This document shows, piece after piece, positions 1 through 11,029 of a stretch of 64,000 nt of DNA. The DNA lies in the NCBI GenBank assembly GCA_008692225.1, contig VICG01000003.1:737501-801500 (forward strand), given 5' to 3'. The notes under the pieces were generated by a model. That model had not been told where the DNA came from. It searched no databases and saw only the letters and a program-made list of their open reading frames with translations. Every line of letters begins with the position of its first letter. Position 1 is the stretch's first letter. Both the position numbers and the translations under genes were made by a program. Source of the stretch: Monilinia fructicola. Its lineage: Eukaryota > Ascomycota > Leotiomycetes > Helotiales > Sclerotiniaceae.

Positions 1-351
1 TACCAATTGAACTTGGTATCACAACGGAGAGCAGGTAGAGTGGTTGTTGTCGGCGATAAACTTTTTCAAGGTGGTCGGATGAAATATCGCGAGCAAGCTT
101 CAGCGGCATTTTGCGGGACCAAACCGCCACGTGATATCTAACTACAATAATGCGCATCTTCAAACGCGGGCGGCTTTTATCCTGAATGTCTACTTGTTTC
201 TTTGTATCAATTGAAATACAACTCCATATTTAGTTTTATACACTTCTGGCATACTCATTCTCCATCTGCAAACTTTGAGCAATTCCAGCAGCACCATATT
301 GCGGTAAAACAAAGGTGTTTGCCCACGAAATGGGCATAGAACCCCTGCAAG
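1..351. other. 5' flank of the dynein intermediate chain gene
   Basis: No convincing coding region was seen. Short ORFs on the minus strand here run antisense to the first exons of the next gene and contain no recognisable motif. The stretch probably holds the promoter and 5' UTR of the dynein gene, but no specific element was identified. Confidence 0.5.
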
Positions 352-2512
352 ATGCAACAGCGAAGAGATGAAATTCTGGCGAAGAAAGCCAAGCTTGCAG
401 AGCTGAAGAGGCAGAGAGAACTTCGTGCGAGAGAAGTTTCGGCAAGCAGGCAGAGTGCAGGGAGTGGAAGTGATGTAACTAAACCTACCCTTATACCTGA
501 ATCAAACTTACTGGCGACAGCTTGCATCCCCAACACCAGGACGAGCCGACAATCGAAGAGAACTTGATAGTCTAATTTCCAGCTTAGTTGGAGACAGTAG
601 ACCTGCTTCAACCGGCCCTGGCGGAGCAGGGTCACCGGCGAGAGGCAGTCGACCAAACAGTGTACTAAGTGCTGGTGAATTAAGTAATGAGCCCTCAGAA
701 TCGAGCCCATCATATGCCCAACTCTCGCAGACTCAGCCATCATCAATATCGACACCCCAGGCTCTTTCCACGGTTCCGTTATCTACAGTTTATGAATTCA
801 CACCATCTCCTGTTAAGGAGGTGTTCTCGTACAGTAAAGGGGTACAAACAACAGAAGAATGGGGTACACAAACCTCTAGGCCTCGAGCTTTCGACGATTC
901 GGACGACGAAATTGACAGACCATCTGGAGTTCAGTCGCCAAGCAAACGCCTAAGCAGAAGGGAAAAGAATAGAGAGGAAGAATTAAGAGAGAACATTCGC
1001 CGAGAAATCGAGGAAGAGCTAAAGGCAACCCGAGACCTCGTCGATGGTCCTATAAGACCAGATTCCCAGCATTCGCCAACGGCAAATTTCCCCGCGAGGA
1101 TTTTGACAAGTGAAGAGCTCAATGCCGTGACATCATCAGAGGAATTCATGGACTTTGTCGAGAGATCAAGTAAGGTTATCGAGAGAGCACTAGATCAGGA
1201 ATACGATGTACTCGCAGATTATGGATTAAGTGGCGCAAACGGAGTTGGAGATGACGATGAATATGGCAACACAGGTGGAAAGGGTAGAAGGAAGATAAGG
1301 GAAGTGGCACAATTCTATGATGAACGATGGTCGAAGAAGAGAATGATTAGCGCCATCGATTTCTCACCTAAATTTCCCGAGCTTGTTCTTGCAGCGTATA
1401 CAAAGAATCCTTCGGCACCGCATGATCCTGATGGACTGGTTCAAGTCTGGAATATGCATCTTCACGATAGACCAGAATTTGTCTTCCATGCCCAATCTGA
1501 TATTCTCGCCGCAAAATTCTCTCCTTTCCACCCCAATTTGATCATTGGAGGCGCTTACAGTGGTCAAATTCTACTTTGGGATACAAGAGCAAAATCGGCT
1601 CCCGTTCAAAAAACACCTTTAACTGGATCAGGGCATACCCACCCAGTCTATTCTGTCGACATCGTTGGAACACAAAACGCAAACAATATCATATCATGCT
1701 CAACGGACGGTGTCATGTGTGGATGGACTGTTGATATGCTTGCGCAACCACAAGAATTACTTACATTGACAACTCCACCTCCCGCGAAAACTGAGGATAT
1801 GAGCCCAACCTGCATGGCTTTCCCACAAACAGACCCGACATATTTCCTTGTTGGTTCAGAAGAAGGAACCGTGTATTCTTGCCATCGATATGATCGAGCA
1901 GGTGCTAAAGCAGGTGTCGATCAAAGGGTCAGCTATCGTGGGCATGCAGCCCCTGTCATGTCTCTGGACTTCCACCCAGCAAAGGGGCCTGTTGATCTCG
2001 GCGATCTCGTTTTAACCAGTTCATTGGATTGGAGTGTGAAATTATGGAAAGTCCGAGCTCCAACCGCAACGGCAACTAATGCTATCACGGGAGATGGTCA
2101 GACAGTGGCTCCGTTGTTCGACTTTACTCGAGAGGATCTTGTCTATGATGCCGCCTGGTCACCTATCAAACCAGGTGTATTTTCCCTTGTAGACGGAGCA
2201 GGTAACCTGGAAGTATGGGACATCACTGTCGACACCGAGGTTCCCGTGTCTAAAGTCCAGCCCAGTGGCCGAAAGGGTGGCCGAAGCATTATGTCCAAGA
2301 GCTTGAATCGTGTAGCATGGGAAAAAACTGAGGGCAAGCGTATCGCAACGGGTGGTATTGATGGTATGCTTTCCGTGTTTGAGGTTGGTCCAGACCTTGG
2401 CGGTAAGGATAGTGCCAGAACTGAGGAATGGGCGAATATCAAAAGATTGGTGGCTAGGATGGAGTCGTCGGCACAAAGTTCTAATGATGTTAATGGAATT
2501 AATGGGTTCTAA
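352..2512 (+). CDS. Cytoplasmic dynein 1 intermediate chain (WD40 protein)
   Basis: This is the scaffold subunit of cytoplasmic dynein. It links the motor heavy chain to dynactin and the light chains for minus-end transport and nuclear positioning. Exon 1 is 352-474 and exon 2 is 521-2512, with a 46-nt phase-0 intron, giving 704 residues. The first 34 residues (MQQRRDEILAKKAKLAELKR onward) form the charged N-terminal helix expected to bind p150-Glued/NudE. A Ser/Pro-rich linker follows, then the light-chain site YSKGVQTTEE near residue 145 (LC8/Tctex type, K-x-x-Q-T). The C-terminal half is a WD40 propeller with repeats ending in VQVW, ILLW, VKLW and LEVW. No frame breaks are needed. The length fits fungal orthologues. 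Confidence 0.95.
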
Positions 2513-3831
2513 TGTATGAGGTAGATGCGATGGCTGAGGTATGATAAGGCGCTGTATTGGTAGATATGGTGTCGTTGCGTTGAATATACCCTAGTTAATA
2601 ATCAACATACTCAGTCTTTATTTTCCCGTCACTTTGACATGGATGTATGTATTCACTAATTTCATTTTCTTCGAGTATTTCACGTATATGGAATATCAAG
2701 GCAGGTGCTGATAGGGACGAGAATTGGCCCACTACTACCCCTATTCTTGACAACATTCCCAGGCTTCACAGTCAAGCTCCACTATCCATCCAGCTCCATA
2801 ATCCACCCCCAGCGGTACTTTACCGCCTCGATGACGACCTCGAAGTCCGTCTGAACCAAAGCTTTTCCACAGCTCAACCCCAAGCTTCGAAAAATAGCAA
2901 CACTCAAATGCCCCGATACTTGGCGAAATCCTATCATCATGCAACTAGGCAAAACCCCTCACTACCCCCTATAATCCTCGCGCAGATCAAAAACGAAGAC
3001 ATCTCCTCGCTTTCCAACCTCCTCTTGAGCCCCCCCTCCTTTCCCCTCCTAAACATCTACAGCCGCAATGATCTCCACCTCGTCGTCCTCTCCCGCATCA
3101 GCCCTCTGCGAAACGCTATCTCCGCTCACCAACCCATTCAAAATATCAAAGGCGCCATCAACGCCCATCTGAGCGCTGAGCCAATTCTCATGGAATATTC
3201 GGGGATCATTGGTGAGATTCCGAGCGCCCAGAAATGTCGCACAGAACCACAAGAAGAAAGAGGAAGGCGGACTATTCGGGAACGGCAAAGACGGAGCTGA
3301 TCCAACGACGCCCATCACGATCAGAACCAAATCAACCAGGCAGAGGTTGGCGGTTCTACAATCTCGCCGTCCCATCATCTCCCATGAAGCACCAACTCAA
3401 GCCACCACCGCATCCTCCTCCTCCTTCTCCTCCTCCTCCGAAGAAAACAGCTCCCAGTACGACGACAGCTAATATTCCCCACCGCAACCCTTGCTTCACT
3501 CTCCTATTGATCCTTAAGAGACGAAAGAAGGAATCCAAGTGAGCGACGATGAAGACGACATAACCATGTGAATCCGCATTTCAGATTTCGAAACCGTGTT
3601 TAGCTTATGTGGGAAGAAGATAGGAAGGATAGAAGAGGAACAGATGAGCTCGTAGCTATAGAATATCTATCGATGATGGGAAATATGATATTCCTGTCCC
3701 TATGGAGCCAAAGAGGTTGGGCTTATTCCCTGGAGGGGAGGAAAAGGGCTGGGGATTTCGGGCTATATTGAATATGGTTTGGGTGTGTATATATTCTATG
3801 GGACTGTGGTCAAGTAGAATTCACAAGCAGG
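2513..3831. other. Region between the dynein and USP genes, coding status unresolved
   Basis: This holds the dynein 3' UTR, then a C-rich segment (about 2740-3480) open in several frames on both strands. The plus strand is Ser/Pro-rich and carries a TCC-rich tract (3411-3450). The minus strand gives a more hydrophobic peptide (3378-3049, containing SFFLWFCATFLGARN). I cannot decide which strand, if either, is coding. Confidence 0.4.
2647..3300 (+). CDS. Uncertain hypothetical ORF
   Basis: This is an open frame of about 217 codons without recognisable domains. Its longest uninterrupted segment contains IILAQIKNEDISSLSNLLLS and is rich in Leu, Ser, Pro and Asn. The first part overlaps what should be UTR of the dynein gene, and an internal ATG near 2909 is a more natural start. 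A competing minus-strand ORF (3049-3378) overlaps it. The C-rich composition lowers stop frequency, so openness alone is weak evidence. Confidence 0.2.
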   Translation: MYSLISFSSSISRIWNIKAGADRDENWPTTTPILDNIPRLHSQAPLSIQLHNPPPAVLYRLDDDLEVRLNQSFSTAQPQASKNSNTQMPRYLAKSYHHATRQNPSLPPIILAQIKNEDISSLSNLLLSPPSFPLLNIYSRNDLHLVVLSRISPLRNAISAHQPIQNIKGAINAHLSAEPILMEYSGIIGEIPSAQKCRTEPQEERGRRTIRERQRRS

Positions 3832-3936
3832 AGTCAATCAAGTCAATCAAGTCAATCAAGTCAATCAAGTCAATCAAGTCAATCAAGTCAATCAAGTCAA
3901 TCAAGTCAATCAAGTCAATCAAGTCAATCAAGTCAA
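3832..3936. repeat. 9-bp minisatellite (GTCAATCAA)n, about 11.5 copies
   Basis: The unit is nearly perfect through 3930 and ends in a single variant (AACC). Because the unit is a multiple of three, both strands give spurious repetitive peptides (SIK or LID repeats). Confidence 0.95.
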
Positions 3937-4406
3937 CCATGTCACAAATGAAGTCAAGAATATAAACTCGAGAATTTCCATCGTATTGTATCGTAAAGTA
4001 AACAGAAGCAAAGATGGTATCGTGCGATATAGACGCCACACCAAAGCCGCAGAGAAAGCACGCCGGAATTCTCTCGACGTAAGCCCAAACTCCACAAACA
4101 AAAAAGTGAGAACCACAAAATATTACTCCCACAAAATAATCCAACAATAATTTATACATGAATTCCCGCACAACAGGCATCCAAACCATAAGCGGGAGCT
4201 GAACTCCATTATGAACATTTAGAAGAATGTAAGAATCCACCACCGACTCTTTCTCACCAGTTCAAGGAAGGTTTGAGGCAGGGACACCCAGGGGTAACAA
4301 AATACCAACTCGCACAACAACCAAGAACTGATGTTTCTATCACACGACAAACTCAGAGGGATCTAACACGCCCCAAAGCGGATAGCATACGACCTCTGAT
4401 GGACAA

Positions 4407-6270
4407 CTAAGTCTGTTTGCGTTGGTAGAACAGCAAATACGGTTCGTTACCCCTCAAAGCCTTTGCCAGAGTCGTAGCACTGTGGTACATATCGTTAAAG
4501 CAAGACCAGCGACCATCAGGTCCCCGAGCATCACAAATGTAATGTCCAGAGTTGAGGCTGCCGGTATGCGAAACGGATGCCACAAGCTCGTACTCCATGG
4601 AGTCCGTGCTCCCACTAGGGTCGCGGGTAAGGACTGAGGGTCGAGGGTATGGTCAATCGGAAGCATAAGCTTATCCTTTCTTCCATCGTAGCCGAACCGT
4701 TTAAGCTGGACGAACAAGACATCTGGTGCGTGACTGATCGACTGTACACGATGAACGTCCCCCATTACCTTACATTTCTCGCACCGGTATCCTTCGATCG
4801 TCTCATCCAAGTACTTATGCAAGTACGAGGAAAGAGAACCACCTCGGATACGCGGCTTGAGAGGTACGGACAAGGCTAGTTCATCCTGTAAGTCTCCCAC
4901 AGAGACGTTGTGGCAGTTATCGCATGTGATTCTGCTGCTTAGAACAAGCTGCATTATCGACTGCATACTGGCAACGCTCCTGAACGTAAAAGTCAGCGAC
5001 AGGTTACATGGAAACCAAGAAAAAGTGGTTCAACTTACGACGCCGTGATCTGTTCGCTGATCCTTTCCAACATCCAGGTAATTTGGTCATGAGGATCACC
5101 TTGCCCACTGGGTCCAGGATTCCACCCAAGACGCTTGCACTGGGCCTCGAGTCCTCTCAGCATGGTTGTGATTTCCTTTTTTAGGAGAACCAACAGTCCA
5201 ATACCTCGAAGACAAGAGGTTGAGAGAGCAGGCCAAGCAATCTTTTCTGGGGTTGACGCCTAGGAGTAATTGTGAGTCAATGGACAACATAAAAAAAGGT
5301 AGATGGAAGATGGCTTACAAGTTTCCACAGGATGTTGGTCAACCAAGAAATTGAAGAACTTGGGGAGATGCAGAAGACCTTGCAACAGACTATTTCTGTA
5401 GCAGGAAACACCAGTCACATTTGACAGCCCCCTCTGGCGGCTGATGCCATGCGCTGGGAGTCTTCTCGTACTGCCGCGGCCTAGGATTGCATTAGAATTT
5501 GTGCAGGCAAAAAGCAAGCGAGAGTAGATGAACTTACCAAGCTTCTTCGCTTTCTTAGCGATTCACTGCGAATCTTCTCCAAATCCTCTTTCGAGGGATC
5601 TGCGACTTTCTTGGTAGTCCGTCGTTTCTTTGGGGATTCCGACTTTGCAGTGGTCTCTTCATCATCGTCATCTGGACGTGGTCTCTTTGGAGAGACACCC
5701 TTGGTGGTGGTCTCTCCATCTTTGACCACGGAGCGAGATCTAGAGGGATCAACGAATTTGATGTATATCTTCTTCCTCTTCTCGGATGTCTCGTCCTTCG
5801 TACGTTGTCTCTTGACAACACGCTTGAGAGGCAGTGTAGCAGGAGATGACGAAGATGATTTTGAAGGGGCCGAGACATCCGAGGAGGGAGTAGAAGAGAC
5901 GGATGAAGGGGGTGTCTCCACCAGAGAACCGGCTGTCTTCTCCGGCAAAGAAGAGCCAGTTGAATCTGCTGAGGGTGCAGAAACAACGGTCTTTGCCGCT
6001 GGAGATGATTCCAACGACTTTGCTGGTGGCGGGGAAGCAGAGGTCTTTGGAAGAGGGGCAGAAGGAGCCTTTGCCGGAGGTGGTGAGACGGAGGTTTTTG
6101 GAGGACGAGAAGCAGAAGGTGCTTTTGCTGGTGGCGGCGAAACAGAGGTTTTGAGAGGGCGAGAAGCAGAAGGTGCTCTTGCTGGTGGCGGCGAAACAGA
6201 ATTCTTTGAACGAGAACCTGAAGAGGATGAAGAAGAAAGTAGAGGAGGCTGATCTTGCAGGAGAGCTCAT
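4407..6270 (-). CDS. Ubiquitin-specific protease (USP/UBP family), frame-disrupted
   Basis: This is a cysteine deubiquitinase. Four exons are inferred: 6270-5538, 5470-5319, 5259-5039 and 4979-4407 (introns of 67, 59 and 59 nt), giving about 558 residues. The N-terminal 240 residues are disordered and basic, with several copies of a SVSPPPAKAPSA unit and KR-rich nuclear-signal-like patches. The catalytic domain has the Cys box GVSCYRNSLLQ, a zinc-binding pair (TCDNCHN, YRCEKCK) and the His box LNSGHYICDARGPDGRW, ending EPYLLFYQRK. Reading through requires removing one base near 6249, one from C5 at 5428-5432 and one from T6 at 5177-5182, and adding one at GGG 4638-4640. With these, all exon phases close. 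The ATG at 6270 was chosen because the long frame upstream of it lacks USP features. Confidence 0.88.
6050..6215 (-). repeat. In-gene tandem repeat of the USP N-terminus
   Basis: Roughly four imperfect copies of a unit encoding K-T-S-V-S-P-P-P-A-K-A-P-S-A-S-R-P are arrayed in exon 1 of the protease gene. Copy-number difference between isolates would be expected. Confidence 0.7.
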
Positions 6271-8073
6271 CTTCCTAATTCGAGAGAGAGGATCTGCGCC
6301 TGGAAGACATTGAATTGGCGAAGTACGCGGCGTACAATTTATTATAGCGAGGATTTTTGGTGAGAAGTGATCGCGGGTTGTATTGAAACGAGTCTTTGAA
6401 ATGGTACGCAGAGTAATTCGAAGAATCAAAGTGTTGAAAGGGAGAAGATGTCTTATACATCTTGAAAACCTTGGTCGCCATTTTTGAATATCTATTGTCT
6501 ATTGTCTTTTTGGTTTGTCGTGGTAAAACGCGTCCTGGATCTTTGAACAATAGCGAATATTGAATGTGCGTCTATTGTCTTTTTTTCTTCAACGCAAGCG
6601 CGGATCGTAGGCGACGGTAACACAATTCGATTGGCTACCCAAAGCTCAGAGAGGCTCAATTTCGCTAAAGGACAATAGGTGACTACCTTATGCCTCTTCT
6701 CAGTTTCGTCTGATATGGAATTGCCGTACAATTTTCCCAGGTGAAAGTGAATCGTTCCCAATTCTATAACAACCTTGGAATGGATACTTTGATTCGACCT
6801 TCAGCTTCCTCTCAAATTCGTCGTAGAAACCGGTATATATATATATTCTAAAATAAACTTGAGTTCCCGTTGGAACTTATTTGATGCCTCTAAAACGTCA
6901 ATTCTCGAACTGTACATCGAATCTGAACTCGAAAGCGGGAAGATATATATGATATTTCGTTCGAGGGGAAATTGCAATTGAAATTGGTGGTGCGGATATT
7001 TTTATTTGAAATCTGATACTCCTGTCACCCAAAGGTTTATAACTCGATTATCTAGCACACACTTTAATGTATCGTTGTCGTTATATCTTGATTCTCATCA
7101 AGACGTGCGTAGTTGAAGTGACGTGAAGTGAAGTGAAGTTCAGAATCTAAAAAATCATAATTTTTTTAAAAATGCACCATGCACACAAACAATTCGTCTG
7201 TGCGCTAGCGGCCGACTATTCCGATTACTCGAGAGAGAACTCGGGACAAGAGAAGATTAAGCTTATCTAATCTAATCTAACCAAGTCCAATCAACTCCAA
7301 ATCCACGAGCAGCATCCCCGGCCATTGATGCTCCTTGCTTTTCCCGCTGCAAGTTGAAAAAACAAAAACAAAAATAAAACAAGAATAAAAAATATCACGC
7401 TGACATTATTCATCATTGATTTTTATTACTGTCAGGGGCCTTCCAGGTTGTGTTGGATAGCAACGCTTGAACCAATTCATCAAAACCTTAATATAACCTC
7501 TTGATTGTTTTTTCTTTTCATCAGCCTATCAGATACTCTCACACACACCCATCATTGTCTTCTCAGGAAAGAAGTACAATTCTATGCTCTATCAAGATCT
7601 TACTCATCACATCACCTGGTGATACATCCAAATTCAATCACGAGATTGCATTCTTCGGTTCGCATATAAAGGGACTTGAACAGACACCCGGATGGCCTAC
7701 TGATAATCATGCAGATCGATATCGAGGGAAGAGAATAAGACTACTCGTCAACTATTGAATCTCACTATTATCGGAAGCCTACCGAATTACGCATCACATA
7801 TCAATCCACGATCAATCTCAATCTCTAACCTCAGTCACGAGATTCATATTCTCCGGTTCGCCAACAAGGGGGCTCACATAGACATCCTTGGACATAGGTT
7901 ACCCATCTACCGAATCCTTACTCCTTACGCCATTGTACATTTGTGCACTCACAACCTCTTACTCATCTTACCATTACCACTGCCACTGCCACTGCCACTG
8001 CCACTGCCACTACCACTACCACTACCAATATCAACACCAATCACGAGACCCACCACCCTGCCATAAAAAAGCC
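6271..8073. other. Divergent intergenic region between USP and TRM9
   Basis: No gene was recognised. It should contain both promoters. Visible elements are a short TATATATATATA run near 6834-6846, a GAAGTGAAGT stretch near 7120-7140, and TC/CA-rich DNA approaching the TRM9 start. ORFs at 7501-7758 and 7755-8066 are open but show no protein-like composition. Confidence 0.5.
7974..8031. repeat. Hexanucleotide tract (CCACTG)n grading into (CCACTA)n
   Basis: About nine imperfect copies lie immediately upstream of the TRM9 start codon, probably in the 5' UTR. Confidence 0.9.
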
Positions 8074-8857
8074 ATGGCAACCTCCCAGCCCACCCCCTCA
8101 GAAACCCAACCCAAAATCCCCAAACCCGCATCAGCCCCCTCATCCACCCCCATCACCAGTCCCCCCGCCGCTCCCGAAAGCTACGAAGCCGAAAACGTGC
8201 ACGAAGTCTACGAACAAATCGCCTCGCACTTCTCCTCGACCCGCTACAAAGCCTGGCCCATCGTCAAAACCTTCCTCCAATCGCTCCCGCCCGGCTCCAT
8301 CGGCCTCGACATCGGCTGCGGCAACGGGAAGTACCTCCTCGTCAACCCGGACGTCTTCATCGTCGGCTCCGACCGCTCCACCAACCTCGCAAAGATAGCC
8401 AGCGCTCACCAACCCCACGCCGCCATCGTCGCCGACACGCTCGCCCTCCCCCACCCCGAACATAGCTTCGACTTCGCCATTTCCATCGCCGTCATCCACC
8501 ACCTCTCCACGCCCGCCCGCCGCCGCGCCGCCGTCTCCTCGATCCTCTCCACGCTCCTCCCATCAGGAAAAGCCCTCATCTACGTCTGGGCGCTCGAGCA
8601 ATCCTCATCCCGCCGAGGCTGGGACAGCACCAACGCCCAAGACGTCATGGTTCCCTGGGGTGATGCGCACCGGCAAGAAGATCGGCCCCGATGGCACCAT
8701 CACCGCGCCCGCCTCGGAACAAACCTTCCAACGATACTACCACCTGTATCGCGCCGAAGAACTAGAAGAGGACATCAAGTCCGCGGGCGGCACCGTGGTC
8801 GAGAGCGGCTACGAGAAGGACAACTGGTGGGCCATTTGCGCGCGGGGCGACGCGTGA
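8074..8857 (+). CDS. TRM9: tRNA (uracil-5-)-methyltransferase, TRM9 type, one frameshift
   Basis: TRM9 completes mcm5U formation at the wobble uridine of selected tRNAs, using S-adenosylmethionine and the partner Trm112. The start ATG at 8074 lies in a good fungal context (GCCATGG). After a Pro/Ser-rich leader, the signature YEAENVHEVYEQIASHFSST precedes SAM motif I (LDIGCGNGKY), then FDFAISIAVIHHL, and C-terminal WDSTNAQDVMVPW and YYHLYRAEELE. The frame breaks at G4 8657-8660. Removing one G restores VMRTGKKIG and a 260-residue, full-length protein ending ARGDA. The gene is GC-rich with strong C-ending codon use, unlike the surrounding DNA. No intron is needed. Confidence 0.92.
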
Positions 8858-9831
8858 CCGCCCGCGGATCGCGAGCTGCGTCGGTGTGTGGAGGACCCCC
8901 ACCAGACGAGAGAAAAGAGAAAGCGCCGCGCGCGCGACTGCGCACATCATCCGCATCAATTTCTCAATCTGCAATTGCAAGACACGACACGGCACGGCAC
9001 GGCACGGGCGATCCGCGAGAAGTTCCACTGCCCCCGTGGCGTATGGACTGTATCGATCGATGGGTGCGCCGACTGTCATATATGGTGATGCATAAATAAT
9101 CCTCCATACACGCCAATCCAAGATCTGCATCGATCTAACCATGTCGCAGAAGCAAGGACCCGAGTCCAGAGTAGCATCGTTTGATTTTAGCACGCAGACT
9201 ACCGCTCAGTCGGTCGGCCTTACCCACATGTTCTAAATGGCTCGCTGCCGAGAAAGGAATGAAGATCAGGCGGCTACTCCCGTTCAGGAACTGTACTACG
9301 CTCGTTGTCTTGTTGCCTGCTGAACTGGAATGTCATGTTGAGAAAGCAAAAGCAAAAAGTCTTCTATATCCATGTAAAAATAGCTACATCCCTACGTACA
9401 AGCAAAAACGAAAAAAAAAAACAGACGTACAAAACAACCGTAAAAACACCAAACCACCATGAAGGAAATTAAAAAGAATATAAAAGAGTACAAACCACAT
9501 AATACAATCTAGAAGGTATATCTCAAACACCATGCGTGCCTGCAAGCAATCCGTGATGGGCTACCGCAACCATCTCAAATTCTCAATCCCTTGCCCTTCA
9601 ATTCCATCCCAAGCAGCCAAACCCCAAGGACCATCACATTTTAAAACATCACGCCATCCCAATATGCAAAGCCCATCCATCCACGTAAACTCTCAAAGAC
9701 CCGTAATCTGAATCCTCACCCCCAAACAAGAAATTAACTTTTTTTCCAAAAACGCCAACCGCATTTGCACACGCATTTCAATCCACGTGAGTCCTCTCAC
9801 CATCATTGCCAATGTTATCGCGCTCGTATCC
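8858..9831. other. Convergent intergenic region between TRM9 and the Myb-like gene
   Basis: No gene was seen. It probably contains both 3' UTRs. A short CGGCACGGCACGG repeat occurs near 8990-9005 and an A-rich stretch near 9405-9480. Confidence 0.5.
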
Positions 9832-11029
9832 TCACTGCCTCCTCCTCGTAGACTCCCTCGAGCCAGTCTCGGGACTCCCTCTTCGCTTGGTTTCAGGACG
9901 GTTCATCATTCCAATCGCGGGTAAAAGTGGCCCTGGACTAGGGTACGGTCCAGGACTAGGATAACCACTCGAATATCCACTTGAATGCGTCGGCATCGAC
10001 ATCGCATAGGCAGGCGTGGTATATGGGCTGACGCCTGTAGTCATTTCGACCAGACTTGGCAAGTATTGCCCGCCTCTTCCTCCCATCATGCCCATTCCAC
10101 CTCCAATCGCAGCCAATGCCAAGCCGTCAACTGGGCTTGTGGGCGGTACAGATCTAGGTGTACTTTCTCTTCGGGCGGCAATGGTGCGGGTACCGCCCCT
10201 AGAATTGGGGTTGCCTTGTGCGGTTCCAGGCCTACTGTATCTAGAGCCGGATACGGGACCCATTGTGCTAGATGTTGATTGACTGTAGGAATGGCCTCTC
10301 GCTGGTGAAGATCGTGAACCAGATGATGGTGCATCGATAGTTACGTTGGATAGTGAGAATGGGACGACACCAGCACGTCTTGCCATGTCATTCTCGCCGA
10401 GTTGCCAGTGCATGGCTTCCGCTGCTCGCCATGGTACTGCCATTTCTTCGGCTACTTTTGACCACATCTCTTGCTTGAATCTAGATATTAACGTTAATAA
10501 CATTCTTAAACGAGCCCAGTGTTTGATGTAATACCTTTCGTAAAGTCTGGCGAGCTTGTTCTTTCGTTCTTCGTCCCATTCACTCCTACGCTCCAGGTAA
10601 TTCTGATAATGTAATCGACAACTAATAGCACTTCGTCCCGGCAATCTCTTTGAAATATCTTCCCACTTCATCCCGCTGCCCCTCAGATCAATGATCAAAG
10701 CGTCTTCCTCAGGCGACCATTTGCTCTGCCTTCTTAGCAGGAGATTCCGATGGATGTGCACCCATACTTCTTTTTCCGCCGGTGCCAGAGATGGCAGTAG
10801 CGTAGGCTGGTAGTTCTGGTGGTGCAATGGAAGACTGAACGGAGGTAGATCTTGTTTGGTTTCTGTCCGGTGGTGATGAGGTCGGGGACTCATTAGAGTC
10901 CGGATTCTTGAGGAGAAGGGAGATATCCACGGTGATGGTGAAGTCCCTGATACCGTCAAGGTCGACGGATGATCTGTTAATAATAGGTGCACGGTTTGTT
11001 TTTGTGTTGCTTTTCGATTTGTAGAGCAT
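9832..11029 (-). CDS. Myb/SANT-like DNA-binding protein, one frameshift
   Basis: This is a probable nuclear regulator. Exons are 11029-10535 and 10480-9832 around a 54-nt intron (10481-10534), giving about 380 residues. An acidic/Ser-Pro leader is followed by a Myb-like repeat (QSKWSPEEDALIIDLRGSGM, then WEDISKRLPGRSAISCRLHY) with the spaced Trp residues of the fold. A second degenerate helix region follows (MWSKVAEEMAVPWRAAEAMHW). The C-terminus is a long Ser/Pro/Gly-rich, probably disordered tail. One extra base at GG 10729-10730 separates the leader frame from the Myb frame. Without it the ORF closes exactly. The start is uncertain: the ATG at 11029 is the first in frame, but an upstream exon is possible. 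Confidence 0.8.

Noticed and set aside
255..755. 166-residue minus-strand ORF opposite the dynein first exons
   Set aside because: It is antisense to a clearly conserved coding region and has no motif of its own.
3702..4243. ORFs with SIK or LID repeats
   Set aside because: The 9-bp repeat keeps every frame open; no conserved protein context.
4600..4660. A 20-nt mini-intron (GT...AG) that would also restore the USP frame
   Set aside because: It is far shorter than any other intron here. A one-base change in the GGG run explains the break and fits the pattern seen in nine other genes.
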